From the NCBI RefSeq assembly GCF_017298635.1, contig NZ_CP071182.1:3510001-3574000 (forward strand): a DNA stretch of 64,000 nt, given 5' to 3'. The stretch is from Paenalicyclobacillus mengziensis. Its GTDB lineage: Bacteria; Bacillota; Bacilli; Alicyclobacillales; Alicyclobacillaceae. Both the position numbers and the translations under genes were made by a program. The notes under the pieces are model-generated. The model did not search any database. It was not told the DNA's origin and saw only the letters and a list, made by a program, of their open reading frames with translations. Shown here one piece after another: positions 6,713 through 15,045 of this stretch; within the stretch, counting starts at the first letter, position 1; each line of letters starts with the position of its first letter.

Positions 6713-8254
6713 CTATCCTATGTAGCCCTGAGGTTGAAACTGCCTGTACGCCAGAATTATGTCGGTTGCCATCCGATGGACAGCACCATGTGCTTCGCTT
6801 TCTGGGAGGTCACCAACATACACTGAAAATGCTATCTGAGGCTTGTCAACCGGAAGAAAACCAATCATCCACCCATTCACGCGGCCGTCCGGCAGTTCCG
6901 CCGTGCCTGTCTTGGCGGCGAGGGGGAGGTGAAACGAAGCGAGATCGTGCGCGGTACCATGCGGGTCCTCCACGGCCAAAGACATTGCTTCTGCAAGCTT
7001 TTGTGCGGTAAACAAGGAAAACGCTCGAGTCTCACTTTTGCGCTCGAAGTGTCTGACCGGTTTGTGATTGACTTGTGCATCGAGCACCAAGTCAACATCA
7101 CGGTAGATGCCACCGCTCGCAATCGTGGAAGCAAGGTTGGCTGCCTGAAGTGGTGTCATGCGGACATCCTCTTGGCCGATGGCGGTGTTCGCTAAGAGGC
7201 CATTATCGTTTCCACTGCGCCGAAACAACACGCCCCCCTCGGCTTCTCGCAAAACCGGTTGCCCGCCAACAGACTGCAGGTTCGGTTCTGTGAGGTGCAA
7301 GCGATTCCACATCGCCTCTAACCCCTCCCTGCGAACCTCAGAACCGACGATGGCTAGGGCAATGTCACACGACCTTGCGATAGCCTCAGTGAAGGTCTCG
7401 GTTCCGTGGACCGTCCAACAGTGCATTTGTACTCCGGCTAGCTGAGACACACCGTTGCAATAAAACTTTGCAGACGGGCGAAACCGGTAGCTGTCGAACG
7501 CTGCCGCTGCCGTAACGAGTTTCATGATGGACCCCGGAATTGCCGGTTTCACCGCGGGCAAGTCCCACACCCCATTGACAGAACGGTTTGCCATCGCGAG
7601 AACCTCATTTTTGTTGACATCAAGGATGGTCACCGCTCCTAGCTTGACAGTTGCTTCTTTTTGCAGGGAAAGGTTTGCTGCTTCTTGCCACGCCGAATCA
7701 AGCGTCGTTCGAAGGTCAGGACCTGGCTTGGGCTTGACCTGAAACACAGCGCTGCCTTCGGTTTGGCCTGTGGCAGAGTGTAACACCCCAATGTATCCAG
7801 GTCGACGCCCACGAAGCAGTGAATCAAAGCTCGCTTCCAGACCGCTTCTGCCCTGTTCAGCAACCACCCTGTCGGGTGTCGGCCAAACGTCCGGCAACCC
7901 CACTTCCCCCGCTACGGAAGCGCCAGACTCACGAGGCGCATACCGACCCGTGAGCGTCCGTTCGGTGTGTATGCTGTATGGAATCGATCCGTTCTCAGTG
8001 GTAAGTTGTGCGTGCCGAACCTGACCACTTAGCGCCTCCCCATTGCGAAATAAAATACGACCCCGGGCGTCATCGGTAACTTCTCCGCCGAGGTGTTCCA
8101 TCTCAGCTTTGACCCGCACTTGGTCCTGCCAACGAATTTTTAGACCCGACTTGTCAGGGTGCACGGTCGCGAGAAAAAGCCGACCCGTGAGGACGGCTAC
8201 CGCGATGAGAAAGATCGTCCATATGCCAAATATCCGATGCCGCATCCAATCCAC
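6713..8254 (-). CDS. Class B penicillin-binding protein (PbpI/YrrR-like transpeptidase)
   Basis: Membrane-anchored D,D-transpeptidase that cross-links peptidoglycan. The 513-aa protein has one N-terminal membrane helix (about residues 9-30), a non-penicillin-binding domain, then the transpeptidase domain with the nucleophile motif SIMK near 243, second motif SCD near 291 and KTGT near 449. The second motif is SxD where most class B enzymes have SxN; SxD is known in PBP2-type enzymes. Being next to mltG suggests the PbpI/YrrR group. The GTG start is uncertain (weak site); ATG at 8245 is an alternative. sigK follows 29 bp downstream, so a sporulation role is possible. Confidence 0.85.
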   Translation of the reverse strand: MDWMRHRIFGIWTIFLIAVAVLTGRLFLATVHPDKSGLKIRWQDQVRVKAEMEHLGGEVTDDARGRILFRNGEALSGQVRHAQLTTENGSIPYSIHTERTLTGRYAPRESGASVAGEVGLPDVWPTPDRVVAEQGRSGLEASFDSLLRGRRPGYIGVLHSATGQTEGSAVFQVKPKPGPDLRTTLDSAWQEAANLSLQKEATVKLGAVTILDVNKNEVLAMANRSVNGVWDLPAVKPAIPGSIMKLVTAAAAFDSYRFRPSAKFYCNGVSQLAGVQMHCWTVHGTETFTEAIARSCDIALAIVGSEVRREGLEAMWNRLHLTEPNLQSVGGQPVLREAEGGVLFRRSGNDNGLLANTAIGQEDVRMTPLQAANLASTIASGGIYRDVDLVLDAQVNHKPVRHFERKSETRAFSLFTAQKLAEAMSLAVEDPHGTAHDLASFHLPLAAKTGTAELPDGRVNGWMIGFLPVDKPQIAFSVYVGDLPESEAHGAVHRMATDIILAYRQFQPQGYIG

Positions 8255-8310
8255 GTCCCGAGGCAGCTTTTGAAATAGTCTTCCCCGTCAGCGGCGGCGA
8301 TATGAGTGAC

Positions 8311-9384
8311 TCATGGGCCGCCGTGTCGTTTGAGATTGGCTTCACTCTGATTTACGTTTCGCAGGTGCTGTGCTTCTGTTGAGGAGAAATAACTCGTTCC
8401 TGAGCCATCGTATTTGGCGACATAGTACAGATATGTCGTTTTCGCAGGATGAAGGGCAGCCATGATGGAGGTCATTCCCGGACTCGCAATCGGACCTGGC
8501 GGCAGCCCGTAATGCAAGTATGTGTTATATGAGTCTTTCACTTTTAAGTCCTTCTCGGTGACGATATCCCTGTGTCCGAGGATGTATTGAATCGTCGCAT
8601 CAATTTGCAGCTTCATCTTCTTTTTCAAGCGGTTTTGAATGACACTTGCGATGAGCGGCCCATCGCTTTCTGCGAGGGCTTCCTTCTCAATCAGCGAAGC
8701 CTCCGTAATGAGTGTTGGCAGCGTCTCCCCCTGTTTCTTTAGCGCAGTCATCACGTTTGCAGCGTCAATGTGGTGCTGAAAGTCTTGGAGCATCGTGTTG
8801 ATGACATCCTGCGCGGACTCGCCTTTCACAAACTCATATGTATCCGGGAACAAATACCCCTCAAATCGATACTTGATGTCTTTGTTCCTTGGTAACAAGG
8901 ACACAAACGATTCCGTAAACGTGCCTTGCTGTTCAGCAGTCAGAAACGCCTGCTTTGAGCAGATGTGATGAGTTTCAAGTCGGGCAGCGATGTCCGCAAC
9001 GGTGTATCCCTCTGGAACGGTCACCTTAACGGTGTTTGGCACCACATCTCCCCGTCTAAACTTCGATACGATGTCTGGAAGCCGCGCCCCCGCAGGAATG
9101 TCATACATTCCGGCTTGAATCGACCCGCCTGCATGGGAAAGACGAATGTACCACCGAAAGACAGACGCATTCTTAATCAGACCGGCTTGTTGCAATTGCT
9201 GGCCGATTTCCGTCACACTTTCACCACGTTCGATGACGACGCGCGCTGGACCCGTTTCCACCGAAACGGGGGACTGGTACTGAAAATACGTCCAGAAGCC
9301 GCCGATGACAATCACAGCAACTGCGAAAACTGCGGACACAGTGATAACCAATCGAAGAGAGCTGTGCCATTTGCGTTTTGACAT
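8311..9384 (-). CDS. mltG: MltG endolytic murein transglycosylase
   Basis: Cuts nascent glycan strands within the chain and sets their length; anchored in the membrane facing outward. The protein (357 aa from this start) has a membrane helix (about residues 12-35), a LysM-like region (VPEGYTVADIAARL) and the YceG catalytic domain, with the glutamate in ASLIEKEA, then SVIQNRL, LQIDATIQY and the YNTYLHYGLPPGPI segment. Start: ATG at 9384; a TTG at 9408 is possible but lacks a site. It lies between the PBP gene and ruvX as in other Bacilli, though yrzB, usually found here, is absent. Confidence 0.92.
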   Translation of the reverse strand: MSKRKWHSSLRLVITVSAVFAVAVIVIGGFWTYFQYQSPVSVETGPARVVIERGESVTEIGQQLQQAGLIKNASVFRWYIRLSHAGGSIQAGMYDIPAGARLPDIVSKFRRGDVVPNTVKVTVPEGYTVADIAARLETHHICSKQAFLTAEQQGTFTESFVSLLPRNKDIKYRFEGYLFPDTYEFVKGESAQDVINTMLQDFQHHIDAANVMTALKKQGETLPTLITEASLIEKEALAESDGPLIASVIQNRLKKKMKLQIDATIQYILGHRDIVTEKDLKVKDSYNTYLHYGLPPGPIASPGMTSIMAALHPAKTTYLYYVAKYDGSGTSYFSSTEAQHLRNVNQSEANLKRHGGP

Positions 9385-9584
9385 TCCCTGCGGTATTTCA
9401 TCCTTCAACAGTCAGGTCATCATTCAACAGCTGTTTCACGTTCAGAATGGAAACTGGTGGCATCGCGAACGGATGTCACCAGTTGAAAGCCACATATTTT
9501 CAATTCCCGATTTACAAATATCTATACCTAGTATCTGTATCGATACATGTGCATCTGCATCTGCATCGGTGTGCATCCGTGCAT

Positions 9585-10016
9585 CTACACCTCTCGCGAC
9601 GGGCGGTTACGAAAATCCAGGTAGGTCTGCAGCAAAACCGTTGCAGCTACGGCGTCTACCACCTGTTTTCTCTTGTTGCGCCGGACATCCTGCTCAATCA
9701 GGGAACGCTGCGCCGCCACTGTGGTCAGACGTTCGTCAAACAGCCGTACGGGCAGACCTGTCCGCTCTTCGAGCTTTGCTGCAAAGGAGCGGCAGATTTC
9801 TGCCTTTTCTCCTTCTGATCCGTTCATGTTCAGCGGCAGGCCCACGACCAGCTCGCTGACCTCCCGCTCGCGGGCGATCTGCGCGATACGCTCGCTCGCC
9901 ACGTCATCCGATATTCGCTTCATCACTTCAAGGCTCTGCGCGAGAAACCCGGTCGGATCGGACAGCGCCAGTCCAATCCGAACAACTCCATAATCAATCG
10001 CGAGAATTCTGCCCAT
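9585..10016 (-). CDS. ruvX: RuvX/YqgF-type Holliday junction resolvase-like nuclease
   Basis: RNase H-fold nuclease, 143 aa, implicated in 16S rRNA 3'-end processing and Holliday junction cleavage. The acidic residues are in ILAIDYG (residues 4-10), [11 protein letters not shown] near 67 and DERLTT near 94. ATG at 10016 is preceded by GGAG and lies 23 bp inside the end of ireB, which indicates translational coupling. A longer reading frame reaches 10094, but family members start at this [10 protein letters not shown]. Confidence 0.93.
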   Translation of the reverse strand: MGRILAIDYGVVRIGLALSDPTGFLAQSLEVMKRISDDVASERIAQIAREREVSELVVGLPLNMNGSEGEKAEICRSFAAKLEERTGLPVRLFDERLTTVAAQRSLIEQDVRRNKRKQVVDAVAATVLLQTYLDFRNRPSREV

Positions 10017-10260
10017 GCCGCTCCGCGTATGAACGAACCAATTCTTCGATAAGTTCATCCCGTTCAATCCGTCGAATCGTATTGCGCGCTTCAAGATGAT
10101 TTGTGATGTACGCAGGATCTCCGGAAATCAAGTAGCCCGCAATCTGATATACCGGATTGTAGCCCTTTTCGGTCAACGCTCGGTACGCCAGTTCGAACGC
10201 TTTTCTCGCCGTCTCATTCTCAAGCCTTGGTTCGTAGCGCATTGTGTGGTCAAAATTCAC
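9994..10260 (-). CDS. ireB: IreB (YrzL, UPF0297) regulatory phosphoprotein
   Basis: Small protein, 88 aa, that in Enterococcus is phosphorylated by the PASTA kinase IreK and controls cell-wall stress resistance. The conserved core [33 protein letters not shown] and [12 protein letters not shown] fills most of the protein. I place the start at GTG 10260 (reads FDHTMRYE next) because GAGGTGG lies 5-6 nt upstream and family members start just before the F-D-T-M motif. One N-terminal threonine is visible as a phosphorylation candidate. It sits in the alaS-ireB-ruvX order typical of Bacilli. Confidence 0.93.
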   Translation of the reverse strand: MNFDHTMRYEPRLENETARKAFELAYRALTEKGYNPVYQIAGYLISGDPAYITNHLEARNTIRRIERDELIEELVRSYAERHGQNSRD

Positions 10261-10467
10261 CAGAGCCACCTCGCTTACCGTTAAATTGAATGCTCTCGTA
10301 TCAGCTAGAAGTTGCATACCACCGGACCTCTAGTCAAAATTCCCCAGAGCCGCTGGCCATCATTCCGTGATTGTCCGCCTTTGTACACAAATCCTTGTAT
10401 GCTCCGTATTCGTTTGCTTCAAGACGCTCGCACAACGCGCATGAACGTCACTTCTCTCTCAGTTCGC

Positions 10468-13194
10468 CTAATCTGCCTGATTTCCTGCGAACTTGCGCAC
10501 GATTGATGCCGCACTTTCAATGGCATCCTGAACTTTGGCTGCGTCCTTGCCCCCCGCTTGTGCCAAGTCAGGTCGGCCACCGCCGCCGCCGCCAGCGATT
10601 TTTGCAACCTCCTTGACAATCTGCCCTGCTTGAAGTCCCCTTTGCTGCAGGTCTTTGGACACAGCCGCTACAAACTGTGCTTTGTCATCGAGTGCCGATC
10701 CCAGCACGATCACGTACGACGTCATTCGGTTCCTCAGTTGATCGACCATCTGCCGCAGTCCGTCCATATCCGTGTCCGGCACAACAGCAGCCAGCAAAGG
10801 TACTCCCTGAACGGACGTGACCTGGCCGAGCAAGTCATTCGCACGACCCTGGCGCAACTTTCCGCGTGCAGATTCAAGTTCGCGTTCGGTTTCACGGAGT
10901 TCGTCCAAAAGTCGCTCGATGCGCGGAACGAGTTCGCTCTTCTGGGTCTTCAAAAGATGTGCAGCCATTCCAAGTCTATCCTCAGTTTCCCGCACATTCT
11001 CATAAGCATACCGGCCTGTGACTGCTTCGATACGACGCACGCCCGATCCGATACCCGCCTCCGATATGATTCGGAACAAGCCAATCACACCCGTGCGGTC
11101 TACGTGGCAACCGCCACACAGCTCAATGCTGTAGTCCCCAGCCTGCACAACGCGGACGGTTTGTCCGTATTTCTCGCCGAACAGGGCCATCGCACCCATC
11201 GCCTTTGCGGCGTCGATGTCCATCTCTTCAATCACGACGGGATAGTCCTGCCAGATGGCGTGATTGACTTTCGCCTCCACTTCCCGCAGTTCTTCCTCCG
11301 TCAACGCGCCAAAGTGGGAAAAGTCAAAACGAAGCCGCCTCGCTTCGACGAGGGAGCCTGCCTGCGCAACGTGATGGCCAAGGACCTCCCGCAAAGCCTT
11401 GTGCAGCAGATGTGTTGCCGTGTGATTCTTGATGGTGTCACGCCGCCATTCCGTCCGGACCACCGCGTGCACGGCCTGACCGAGCTCCAGCACGCCTTTT
11501 AGAACGCGAATCGTGTGCAGGTTCTGACCATGCGGTGCTTTGCGGACGGCGAGAATTTCTGCCTCTCCGCCTTCAAACTGAATCATCCCTGCGTCCGCGA
11601 GTTGACCGCCTGACTCCGCATAAAACGGTGTGATATCAAGGAACAGCTCACCTTCGGTTCCCGCGACAAGGGAGGACACTTCTTCCCCTCCTTGAACCAG
11701 TGCAACCACCGTGCTGTCGGTCTCGAGCCTGTCATAACCCACAAACTTGCTTTCCACGGTGATGCGCTCAAGTGCTCCTCTATCAGCGTTCATGCCGTCC
11801 GCTGCATGCCTCGCCGATCTCGCTCGCTCCCGCTGCTCCTCGAGCAGTTGATTGAAGCCTTCCTTGTCGACTTTGACGCCGGCTTCGGCTGCAATCTCCT
11901 CGGTGAGATCGAGTGGAAAACCAAACGTGTCATAGAGCCGAAATGCATCCGTACCGGATAGAACCGGCTCTGGCGCAGCACCGGCTACCTGGCTCTCTTT
12001 AGTGGCCGTCCCCCCTGACCCCTGGCCCTCTTTGGCACCCGTTGCCGCGGCCTGCACGCCTTCCTTCAGTTCAGTCAGTTTCGACTGCAGCAGTTGCTCG
12101 CCTTCCGTCAGGGTCTCGAGGAAGCGCTCTTCTTCCATCCGAATGATGCGCGTGATGAAATCGAGCTTCTCTCGCACCTCGGGGTAGTCATTACCCATAA
12201 TGTCCGCGACCACGCTTGCCAGTTGGTGTAGAAATGGCTTTTCGACACCAAGTTTCCGACCGCTGCGTACCGCTCTGCGCAACAAGCGGCGAATGATGTA
12301 GCTGCGACCCTCGTTGCCCGGCAACACGCCGTCGCCAATCGCGAAGGCGACCGTCCGAACGTGATCGGCGATAATCTTCAGCCACACATCCGTCTGCCTG
12401 TCGCTCCCATAATGGACCTTCGCGATGGCTTCCGTTGCGGCAATGATGGGACGGAACAAGTCGGTCTCAAAGTTGTTGGACACGTCCTGCATAATAGACG
12501 TGATGCGCTCGAGCCCCATGCCCGTGTCGATATTCCTCTTTGGCAGCGGCGTGTATTCGCCGTTTGGTTCTTTGTTGTACTGCGTAAACACGAGGTTCCA
12601 GACTTCAAGGAATCTGTCGCAATCGCAGCCAGGCCCGCATGTGGGCTGACCGCACCCGAACGCGACACCCCTGTCGTAAAAGATCTCAGAGCAAGGCCCA
12701 CATGGTCCTTCGCCAATTTCCCAGAAGTTGTCTTCCTCACCCAGCACGATGCGCTCTTTGGGAATTCCAACCTTCTCGTTCCAAATCGCGAATGCCTCGT
12801 CATCTGAATGATGGACAGTAACGGATAGAAGGTTTGGATTCAGTTCAAGGACCTTGGTCAGAAACTCCCACGCGAACGAGATCGCTTCATCCTTAAAGTA
12901 GTCTCCGAAAGAAAAGTTGCCGAGCATCTCGAACATCGTCTGGTGGCGCGCCGTGTACCCGACATTTTCAATGTCGTTTGTGCGAATGCACTTTTGAGCT
13001 GTGACAATCCGGGGATTCTCAGGAATCTCCCGCCCGTCAAAGTACGGCTTGAGTGGAGCCATTCCGGCGTTGATCCAAAGGAGCGTCGGATCATTGTGCG
13101 GAACCAGGCTCGCACTCGGTAAAGCCAGGTGTCCCTGGCTAACAAAGTAGTCTTTAAACGCATTGCGAATTTCCTCAGCGGACATCCATTTCAT
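10468..13194 (-). CDS. alaS: Alanyl-tRNA synthetase AlaRS
   Basis: Charges tRNA-Ala, with editing of mischarged Ser/Gly. The 908-aa protein has the class II catalytic core (YFVSQGHLALPSASLVP, HQTMFEMLGNFSFGDYFK), the editing-domain zinc motif HTATHLLH with CGGCH, and the C-terminal GGGGGGRPDLAQAGGKD domain. An Ala/Gly/Lys-rich insert of roughly 30 residues (about 385-420) interrupts the segment before DAFRLYDTFGFPLDLT; it is low-complexity and absent from typical enzymes. ATG start with GAGGCAAAC upstream. Expression is controlled by the T-box leader 200 bp upstream. Confidence 0.97.
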   Translation of the reverse strand: MKWMSAEEIRNAFKDYFVSQGHLALPSASLVPHNDPTLLWINAGMAPLKPYFDGREIPENPRIVTAQKCIRTNDIENVGYTARHQTMFEMLGNFSFGDYFKDEAISFAWEFLTKVLELNPNLLSVTVHHSDDEAFAIWNEKVGIPKERIVLGEEDNFWEIGEGPCGPCSEIFYDRGVAFGCGQPTCGPGCDCDRFLEVWNLVFTQYNKEPNGEYTPLPKRNIDTGMGLERITSIMQDVSNNFETDLFRPIIAATEAIAKVHYGSDRQTDVWLKIIADHVRTVAFAIGDGVLPGNEGRSYIIRRLLRRAVRSGRKLGVEKPFLHQLASVVADIMGNDYPEVREKLDFITRIIRMEEERFLETLTEGEQLLQSKLTELKEGVQAAATGAKEGQGSGGTATKESQVAGAAPEPVLSGTDAFRLYDTFGFPLDLTEEIAAEAGVKVDKEGFNQLLEEQRERARSARHAADGMNADRGALERITVESKFVGYDRLETDSTVVALVQGGEEVSSLVAGTEGELFLDITPFYAESGGQLADAGMIQFEGGEAEILAVRKAPHGQNLHTIRVLKGVLELGQAVHAVVRTEWRRDTIKNHTATHLLHKALREVLGHHVAQAGSLVEARRLRFDFSHFGALTEEELREVEAKVNHAIWQDYPVVIEEMDIDAAKAMGAMALFGEKYGQTVRVVQAGDYSIELCGGCHVDRTGVIGLFRIISEAGIGSGVRRIEAVTGRYAYENVRETEDRLGMAAHLLKTQKSELVPRIERLLDELRETERELESARGKLRQGRANDLLGQVTSVQGVPLLAAVVPDTDMDGLRQMVDQLRNRMTSYVIVLGSALDDKAQFVAAVSKDLQQRGLQAGQIVKEVAKIAGGGGGGRPDLAQAGGKDAAKVQDAIESAASIVRKFAGNQAD

Positions 13195-13296
13195 CTGTTT
13201 GCCTCCTCACCTATCTGTGTGCCGGGACTCGACGCACGGCCAACAGCCTCTTAACACGCGGGCCTGCAGCCTCTGACACCCAGGCCTGCAGCCTCT

Positions 13297-13314
13297 CATT
13301 GCAACGTTGCAATG
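13297..13314. repeat. Perfect 18-bp palindrome in the alaS leader
   Basis: CATTGCAACGTTGCAATG equals its own reverse complement. It lies between the T-box terminator and the alaS start, beside two copies of GGCCTGCAGCCTCT (13260-13273 and 13283-13296, by eye). It could be a dimeric regulator site or simply a hairpin in the 200-nt untranslated stretch. Confidence 0.6.
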
Positions 13315-13400
13315 TCCAGCAAAGACTTGCTTGAGCCAAAACAGCCTAGTTGAGCCAAGCAAACGGCCTTGTGGCGCCTGGCAACCTGGCTCAAGCCAAA

Positions 13401-13669
13401 CAAAAAAAGCCCCTCATCCCCACAGGGACGAGCAGCTCTCTCGCGGTACCACCCTGATTACGGGGAGACAGGCTCCGCCGTCACTCTCATCGCGATAACG
13501 GGCGAACCCGGCGTTTTCACCGCACTTGGGACTGGCTTCTGCATTCGCCTCACGAAACACCTCGCAGCCTAGGGTGTTCTCTCTGGACGCTATAAGGAAA
13601 TGCGTACTTGTTTCCCGCATCGTTTTCCATTCTCGGAATAAGAACACGAATTCACCATAATAGGATTTC
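13401..13669 (-). promoter_or_regulatory. T-box riboswitch leader of alaS
   Basis: The minus strand carries the T-box consensus AGGGTGGTACCGCG (13455-13442), which pairs with the uncharged tRNA acceptor end. It is followed by a terminator: CTCGTCCC (13432-13425) with GGGATGAG (13420-13413) and a run of seven T (13408-13402). Upstream lies a structured stem I region of about 200 nt. The downstream gene implies an alanine GCN specifier; I could not place the specifier codon with certainty. Uncharged tRNA-Ala would stabilise the antiterminator and turn on alaS. Confidence 0.93.
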
Positions 13670-13676
13670 TTGTCAC

Positions 13677-13705
13677 ATTGTATTGAACAAACTCTGCTGT
13701 GTCAA
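13677..13705 (-). promoter_or_regulatory. SigA-type promoter of alaS
   Basis: On the minus strand TTGACA (13705-13700), a 17-nt spacer and TACAAT (13682-13677). This is near-consensus and would start the transcript around 13670, just ahead of the T-box leader. Confidence 0.85.
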
Positions 13706-13787
13706 ATACACCCTGCCGGCACAAATATTCGGCGCATACCCACGGCAGTATCTGGCCCGATATAGGGATAATTTGTAGCCTTACAGA

Positions 13788-14514
13788 CATACCCCCCAGG
13801 GTATGCGGTCCAAATAGCGCTACCTTCCCTATCCTTATTCGTCAACCCCAGGGGGTATCGTAAGTATCATCCTGTATCCCACGGCCGATCCGGTACCCCC
13901 CACCCACAACCCGTAGATACACTTTTGTATCTTAGTCCCAAGTCGGTACCCCTTTGTTTCGCCGATCAAGGATACTTTTGCATCTTACGGATAGGCCGGT
14001 ACCCCCGGCCGTCTGGCGCTGACGTTCGGGTAGAGGCCATTTACCATCAGTCCCAGCTTCGATAACGCGATAGCGATACCGATTTGCCTTAGCGTGCCTG
14101 GCGCGGTGAACCCAGTGGGTATGGAGCCCACCGATAGATATCAACTTGTGCCCTGGCATCCGAACCCCCCGGGGTATCACACTGGCACTAGGTATCAACT
14201 GTTTCCCTACGCCTTAACCCCCCAGGGTATGCGGTCCAAATAGCGCTACCTTCCCTATCCTTATTCGTCAACCCCAGGGGGTATCGTAAGTATCATCCTG
14301 TATCCCACGGCCGATCCGGTACCCCCCACCCACAACCCGTAGATACACTTTTGTATCTTAGTCCCAGGTCGGTACCCCTTCGTATCGCCGACCAAGGATA
14401 CTTTTGCATCTTACGGATATGCCGGTACCCCCGGCCGTCTGGCGCTGACGTTCGGGTAGAGGCCATTTACCATCAGTCCCAGCTTCGATAACGCGATAGC
14501 GATACCGATTTGCC
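13788..14514 (+). repeat. 426-bp higher-order tandem repeat array, copy 2
   Basis: The same element as at 4930-5616 and in the same orientation. GTATGCGGTCCAAATAGCGC is at 13801 and again at 14227, a period of exactly 426 bp. The array starts in sub-repeat 3 and ends in sub-repeat 8, about 1.7 units. Its two copies are nearly identical to each other, while the match to array 1 is clear but more diverged, so the copies within a locus were homogenised. It abuts the alaS promoter on one side and a small membrane protein gene on the other. Confidence 0.9.
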
Positions 14515-14561
14515 AGTTCCTAGCCGGTCCAACGCCGTACCGCCTGTCCTACATTTTCAAC

Positions 14562-14864
14562 TCACACACTCACGTGACCAACCGGTGTCCCGAGGTGTCC
14601 CAGAATGGTCACTAATCCGACGCAAGCTGGTACAAGCGCAAACAGAATGCATATGACACTGCGCCTTAGTTGAGACTCTCCTCCTCTAGTCAGTGGGAAA
14701 AATCCGTATATTGCCAAGACCATGCCGATCCATACTGTAATCCAATAAATGGTCGCGACAGGCTCCGCTGTTCCATGCACGTGCACACCCCGTAAAATCC
14801 AACTTCCCACAAACACAATTCCATCTACAACCGCCAATACGCTGACCCATAAGGGCATCCGCAA
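14562..14864 (-). CDS. Small membrane protein of unknown function
   Basis: A 100-aa protein I do not recognise. It has three predicted membrane helices (about residues 4-24, 36-56 and 67-90) with short loops and a basic stretch (RGGESQLRR) between helices 2 and 3. The TTG start is preceded by GAGGTGA 6 nt upstream, and an ATG two codons later is an alternative. It lies alone between the second repeat array and a 12-bp minisatellite, upstream of which is yrrI on the same strand. Confidence 0.6.
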   Translation of the reverse strand: MRMPLWVSVLAVVDGIVFVGSWILRGVHVHGTAEPVATIYWITVWIGMVLAIYGFFPLTRGGESQLRRSVICILFALVPACVGLVTILGHLGTPVGHVSV

Positions 14865-14938
14865 TTTCGTTCACCTCATCCCAAGCTGCTAGCAAGTCCC
14901 ATCGATCCCCTCATATTGTGCAGAAAGTCGCGGACATT

Positions 14939-15018
14939 GTCCATCACTTGGTCCATCACTTGGTCCATCACTTGGTCCATCACTTGGTCCATCACTTGGT
15001 CCATCACTTGGTCCATCA
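14939..15018. repeat. 12-bp perfect tandem repeat, 6.7 copies
   Basis: GTCCATCACTTG is repeated six times without a mismatch (14939-15010), followed by 8 bp of a seventh copy. It lies in the spacer just after the yrrI stop codon. It is not translated in any evident gene although its length is a multiple of three. Confidence 0.97.
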
Positions 15019-15045
15019 GGCGGACGTGGCTTGTTTGAATTGAAG

